A stretch of 64,000 nt of DNA from Todiramphus chloris collaris. Lineage: Eukaryota > Chordata > Aves > Coraciiformes > Alcedinidae. This document shows, one piece after another, positions 59,901 through 64,000 of this stretch. The notes beneath the pieces are model-generated. The model was not told the origin of the DNA. It searched no databases and was given only the letters and a program-made list of their open reading frames with translations. Each line of letters begins with the position of its first letter. Position 1 is the first letter of the stretch. The stretch is from assembly GCA_025345505.1 (NCBI GenBank), contig JANVCC010000018.1:10679178-10743177 (forward strand). The letters are read 5' to 3'. The position numbers and the translations under genes were made by a program.

Positions 59901-62900
59901 TGAGAGTGAAAATAGGGTTTCCTTACATGTTGTTTCAGAGCATGTGCTATTTTTCATTATTTTTCATGCTTCAAAGACACCCCAGGTTAGTAGACACAGG
60001 AAGCAGAAACTGTCCTTATTCTCCCTGCTCTTGGCTTTACATTAGAATAACCCAGGAATTTATGTCTCTGTGAAAATAACACCAGGCCCATTAAATACCA
60101 TTTTCCTGCTATACAGAAAAACTCCAGGGGAAAAGAATCTTAAAAATAAATGAGCAGACAGACTAACACACCACAGGGGCTAATTTACAGCATAGAGTCT
60201 GCAATTCTAATGCAAGGCCACTAACCTGTTGGGCTTCCCATGTAATATACCATATATAACTGGAGAAAGAACTAATTGATAAATAATTACTTCTTCAAGC
60301 CAAGACTAATATAGCATCCTTACAATTAAATATGATGATTATTATTATAACCCCCCCATTTTCAGGATCCTATTTTATGTACCAGCATTTCTGCCAACTC
60401 AAAAAAAAACCCCACCAAACAAAACCCACATTAGATATTCTTTAAAGAGTTGTTCTTGATTTTAGCCGCAGTCTTCTTGCTGGCTATACCCACCATATAC
60501 TTGAATTCAGAAAATGTAACTTTCTCAGGCCAAGTGTTTTCTGAAGTATTACTTTTCTTTAAAAAAAAAAAAAAACAACCCAAACAACCAACTAAATGCT
60601 GAGTGTGGACATGATATTTTAAAAAGTCAAATATTGGGAATTATGACTTTCTGAAGTAATAAATGGAGTGTTAATGCATCCCTTGTTCTGCCCATATGAG
60701 CAACAGATAAGATTAAAATTACATGTGCACTACTATTACTGAGAATCTGATACTCAGCAGTACCCTTCTGTGGCTTTAGATGTACATGAAATAGTATGAC
60801 TGTATTCCTCCAAGAAAACTTTTGGATTTGGTCACCATTAAGCAACTGTGAACTCAGAGTAGTGGATTGTCACCTAAGTGACCTGTCCTAATCAAGAATT
60901 TGGAAGCAGTTTAATGTGTGTATATGTTTGTACCGAGTTTACCATCCCACATGTAATATAAGACTCAGTGTGCTGAAGATGCTTTTTACTGAGATCTAGA
61001 AATCGGACCCTGAGGAGAGAAGATGACAAGATCCATATAAAATTGACCAAAGAATTTTTAATTCCTTTTTTTTTAATAGCTTTGTTAACATGGAAATAAT
61101 CCCAAATCGACTTTGATATTCACTTTGAGGTGAACTGTAGTTTTGATTGATACTTCTGCTTATACTGCTGTTCCTCTGGACCACAGTGAAATTTTATTTA
61201 AAGCTGCATATTCAGTTCTGAGCTATCCATGCAACCAGACAGTCAAACTTCATCTCTCATACAGGTGGAGTCCACACCAACCTCCTCTGAGAACATTTCA
61301 TATGTTTCTCAGTGAAACAGCAAAATCTCCTCTGGTCTAAATTTCCTTATGTTGATTACTTTATCTTCCAAACCATATGTTTTTCTCATTTTGTTCTGTT
61401 CATCATTGAATACAAAATTAAGATAGCTAACTAATTCTCATGCCAAGTAGCAGCAAGTAATCTCAATTCAGCAATCAATAAGTTTGTCAGTGCAAATAGT
61501 CTACTCCTATGAGTCTTAATTAAACATGAAAAGATGGAAATTTACTCTCATTGAAGAAAAAGAAAGTTGATATCCCAAGGTACTGGAAACATTCAGGCTA
61601 TGATTAGTAGAAACCTGACTGGAATCTCAACTAATGTCTACATGATAATAAAACCTGTATTTAACTTGGTAACTAAGCAAGCTCCCAAACATCTCTCCAT
61701 ACCAACAGAAGCCTGAAAAAGAACCTGCTGTTTCATAACCCTCATAGCTATAGTTACATACAGCAGTGGTAATATAGATCTGCCACCTCAAAGTACCACA
61801 GGCAGATGGAGCAGGCTGAGATCCAATGCATGGCTGCAACATCCATGGTCCAGACTAATTGGACCCCTTTAATTTTTGGAGTATTCATACCCACTACAGT
61901 GACTCACAGCTATCCATCTGGGAAGCTCTGGAAGTACATATCACTAGGGTAATTTAATTTTCCAAAGGACTTATGAGTTCCCTGGGTGGAGAGGGGGAGG
62001 TGAAGCTGAGGCATGGACATACATCACATCAGGGTGAAGGGTCTTGGTTCAGAGCACCAAGTTCCCATTCACACCTTTATGAAATGAGAACGCTGTTTTC
62101 AGCCCCAGGCCTTGTGTACAAGGGAGATATTGGAAGTAACTTTGATACTAGAGGAAAATACTTCAATGTCTTCAAACAAAATACTTGTTTACTCTGGTGC
62201 CTTGGTTTCAAAGGCTCCTTCAGGAACCCTGTAATACCAAACAGCTTTCTTAATATTTTAAGCAAACAGAAATGTTTATAGTTCAAGATTTGTGACAAGC
62301 TGAAGTCCCTGAAAGACCTTAGTTCTCTTTGTCTCATGTAACAAAAGCGCAGGCTTACTAGCCTTCAGAACAAGTTTTAGGATGAAAGTTTTCCAAATCA
62401 AAGTTACTGACGGCCTAAAATACAGATTTCCACTAAGACATGGTCAGTTTAAATATAGAGCACAGATCACAGTGTAGGTCTAAAGTAGATATTTGACTGA
62501 AGTCTGCCCAGAAGTGCCATACTATAATGTGCATGTATGACCCCAGGAAGTCATTTCCAAACCAATCTGTAGGAAAAAAAGTCCTCACTACAAAAAAATA
62601 GTAAGGGACATCTGTATTTTGACCCATGCAAAATTTTACCCTAAGTTTGCCAAAGAAATCAAGCAAGTGGTTTAACTTTGTATTTTAACTGTCCATACAT
62701 AACATAGAGAATTGATATGCTCCATTCATGATTATTTTATTTGGATTGCAAGAGAAGGGAGTATCTCTGAAAAAAAGTAGTCAGTCACTCCCTGTTTCCA
62801 CTGCACATCCTCAAGAGTTTTCACTAGTTTTGTGAACACCTTCCTTGTGATGAAAAGGAAAGCACTGAGGTGGTACGAAGGGAACTAGGAAATAGGAAGC

Positions 62901-64000
62901 TTGGGGAGGTAAAAAGTCCAAAACACTTGACTCTTGCAACAGGCTGGGTAAAGGTTGCAAACCACTGTTCAGTCTTGACAGCTGCTCTGAGGACTACTTA
63001 ACAATGGTAAAATTTGCTAGAACAAATAGTAGACACCATTATAGCTACAGGACTTGGTGCTCACATTTCTTTTTCTTTGAGGTCTTTGATATTTTGAGTT
63101 AACAATGTCTCTCCCCATCCAAGCTGCACCACTCCTTCTGCATTACCCTACAGGGAAAACATAATCATATTAATGAATAATCATAACCATACTAATTAAT
63201 TCAGTGTTTTGCTATAGAAATAGCCACAGTATCCCAAATCCATAGTTTTGATTAGTCTGAAGAATCCAACACAGAGCAAAGGTGAGTTGTAAAGGAACAA
63301 GGTCTGTTATGAAAATGCATGACAGTTTTTGGAACTCGTGAGCTTCTTTAAAAAGGAAAGATGAAGTAAAAGTAATTTGCATGTTATCGTTGGAAGATTT
63401 ACCCATACTGGATTCTTTTATTGGGCTATGTTGTAAACTAGGGCATGCATATATCTGGTGCAATTTTTAAGCATTCCAGGCTGGATTGTCTTGCCCTGGC
63501 TGGATACTCTCTTCAGTGCTTTGAACTTGATGTCAGTTTAGAGCACTTCCAGGAACCACATATAACCACAGAACTACAGAACTATTCAGTACTTAGTAAT
63601 AATAAGAGGTTTGGACTAAACCTTCATATCCCCACACATCTGCTGACTCTGTAAGCCCTGAAGATGCCTTTGGACAGTTGGACTGCTTTATGGATTAATG
63701 TGACCATCATTGCTGCCTCTCACAGAGAGAGGGTGTCAGCATATGTTACTGAATTGTTCAAGCATCAGGAAGATCCATCCTACTAGCCTGGATGCTCCAC
63801 AAGCTGCTATTTGGAACAATTAAGATTTAGCTATTTAGATTTCATCTCTTAGAATTGTCTGACTTCCTCATTTTCTAGATTTAGAGTCTCTAGAGAACGT
63901 CTGGAGGATATGGGCCATTATGTGCTCTGCAACAGAAGGAAAGAAAAACATATTTTATCCTTTAAAATTGGCCACTAGCTAATGCTGCAAAGAGAAAAGG
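56991..64000 (-). other. VSNL1: VSNL1 large intron, segment 8 (to window end)
   Basis: 7 kb of AT-rich sequence with A-rich tracts followed by C-runs at 57848-57861, 60401-60420 and 60561-60590. No recognised transposon or exon. A hydrophobic 101-codon frame at 59768-60073 (+) is probably a by-product of T-rich sequence. The VSNL1 exon for residues 1-54 was not found here. Confidence 0.65.

Noticed and set aside
59768-60073. 101-codon frame with hydrophobic stretches, considered as a small membrane protein
   Set aside because: T-rich DNA encodes Phe/Leu/Ile by default; there is no signal beyond hydrophobicity and no gene structure.

Overview
The window looks like nuclear DNA from a bird. It is AT-rich, with short spliced exons in long introns. 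Its only recognisable interspersed repeats are CR1 LINEs with the ATTCTRTG-type 3' ends typical of birds and other reptiles. A 10-base run of N inside a GGAGA microsatellite shows that this is a scaffolded assembly.

Two protein-coding genes converge tail to tail. On the + strand, positions 1-13540 hold the 3' part of SMC6: eight consecutive exons between 1350 and 13199, encoding the last 348 residues. These cover the end of the second coiled-coil arm, the C-terminal ATPase half with the LSGGE signature and Walker B acidic pair, and the stop codon. A short 3' UTR has two AATAAA signals. On the - strand, the last two coding exons of VSNL1 (visinin-like protein 1) lie at 18352-18567 and 17280-17477, with a 3' UTR running down to about 16.5 kb. 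The genes are separated by about 3 kb. Human SMC6 and VSNL1 are also convergent neighbours, so this is a conserved block. The proteins are not known to work together: SMC6 is a DNA-repair ATPase and VSNL1 a neuronal calcium sensor.

From 18568 to 64000 I read the sequence as one long VSNL1 intron. Its upstream coding exon (residues 1-54) was not found and should lie beyond 64000. The intron holds seven CR1 copies, simple repeats, T- or A-rich tracts and much unique non-coding sequence. The most substantial repeat is a nearly full-length, decayed CR1 at about 47553-51640 (- strand), with remnants of ORF1 (SGNH-like domain) and ORF2 (endonuclease and reverse transcriptase). Two further CR1 fragments sit in adjacent SMC6 introns.

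I found no RNA gene, CRISPR array, viral element or convincing new multi-gene system. The findings are modest: CR1 anatomy, a perfect TTAA-type hairpin, duplicated octamer motifs in the VSNL1 3' UTR, a recurrent G-run/T-run composition pattern, and a weak helix-turn-helix-like reading frame.
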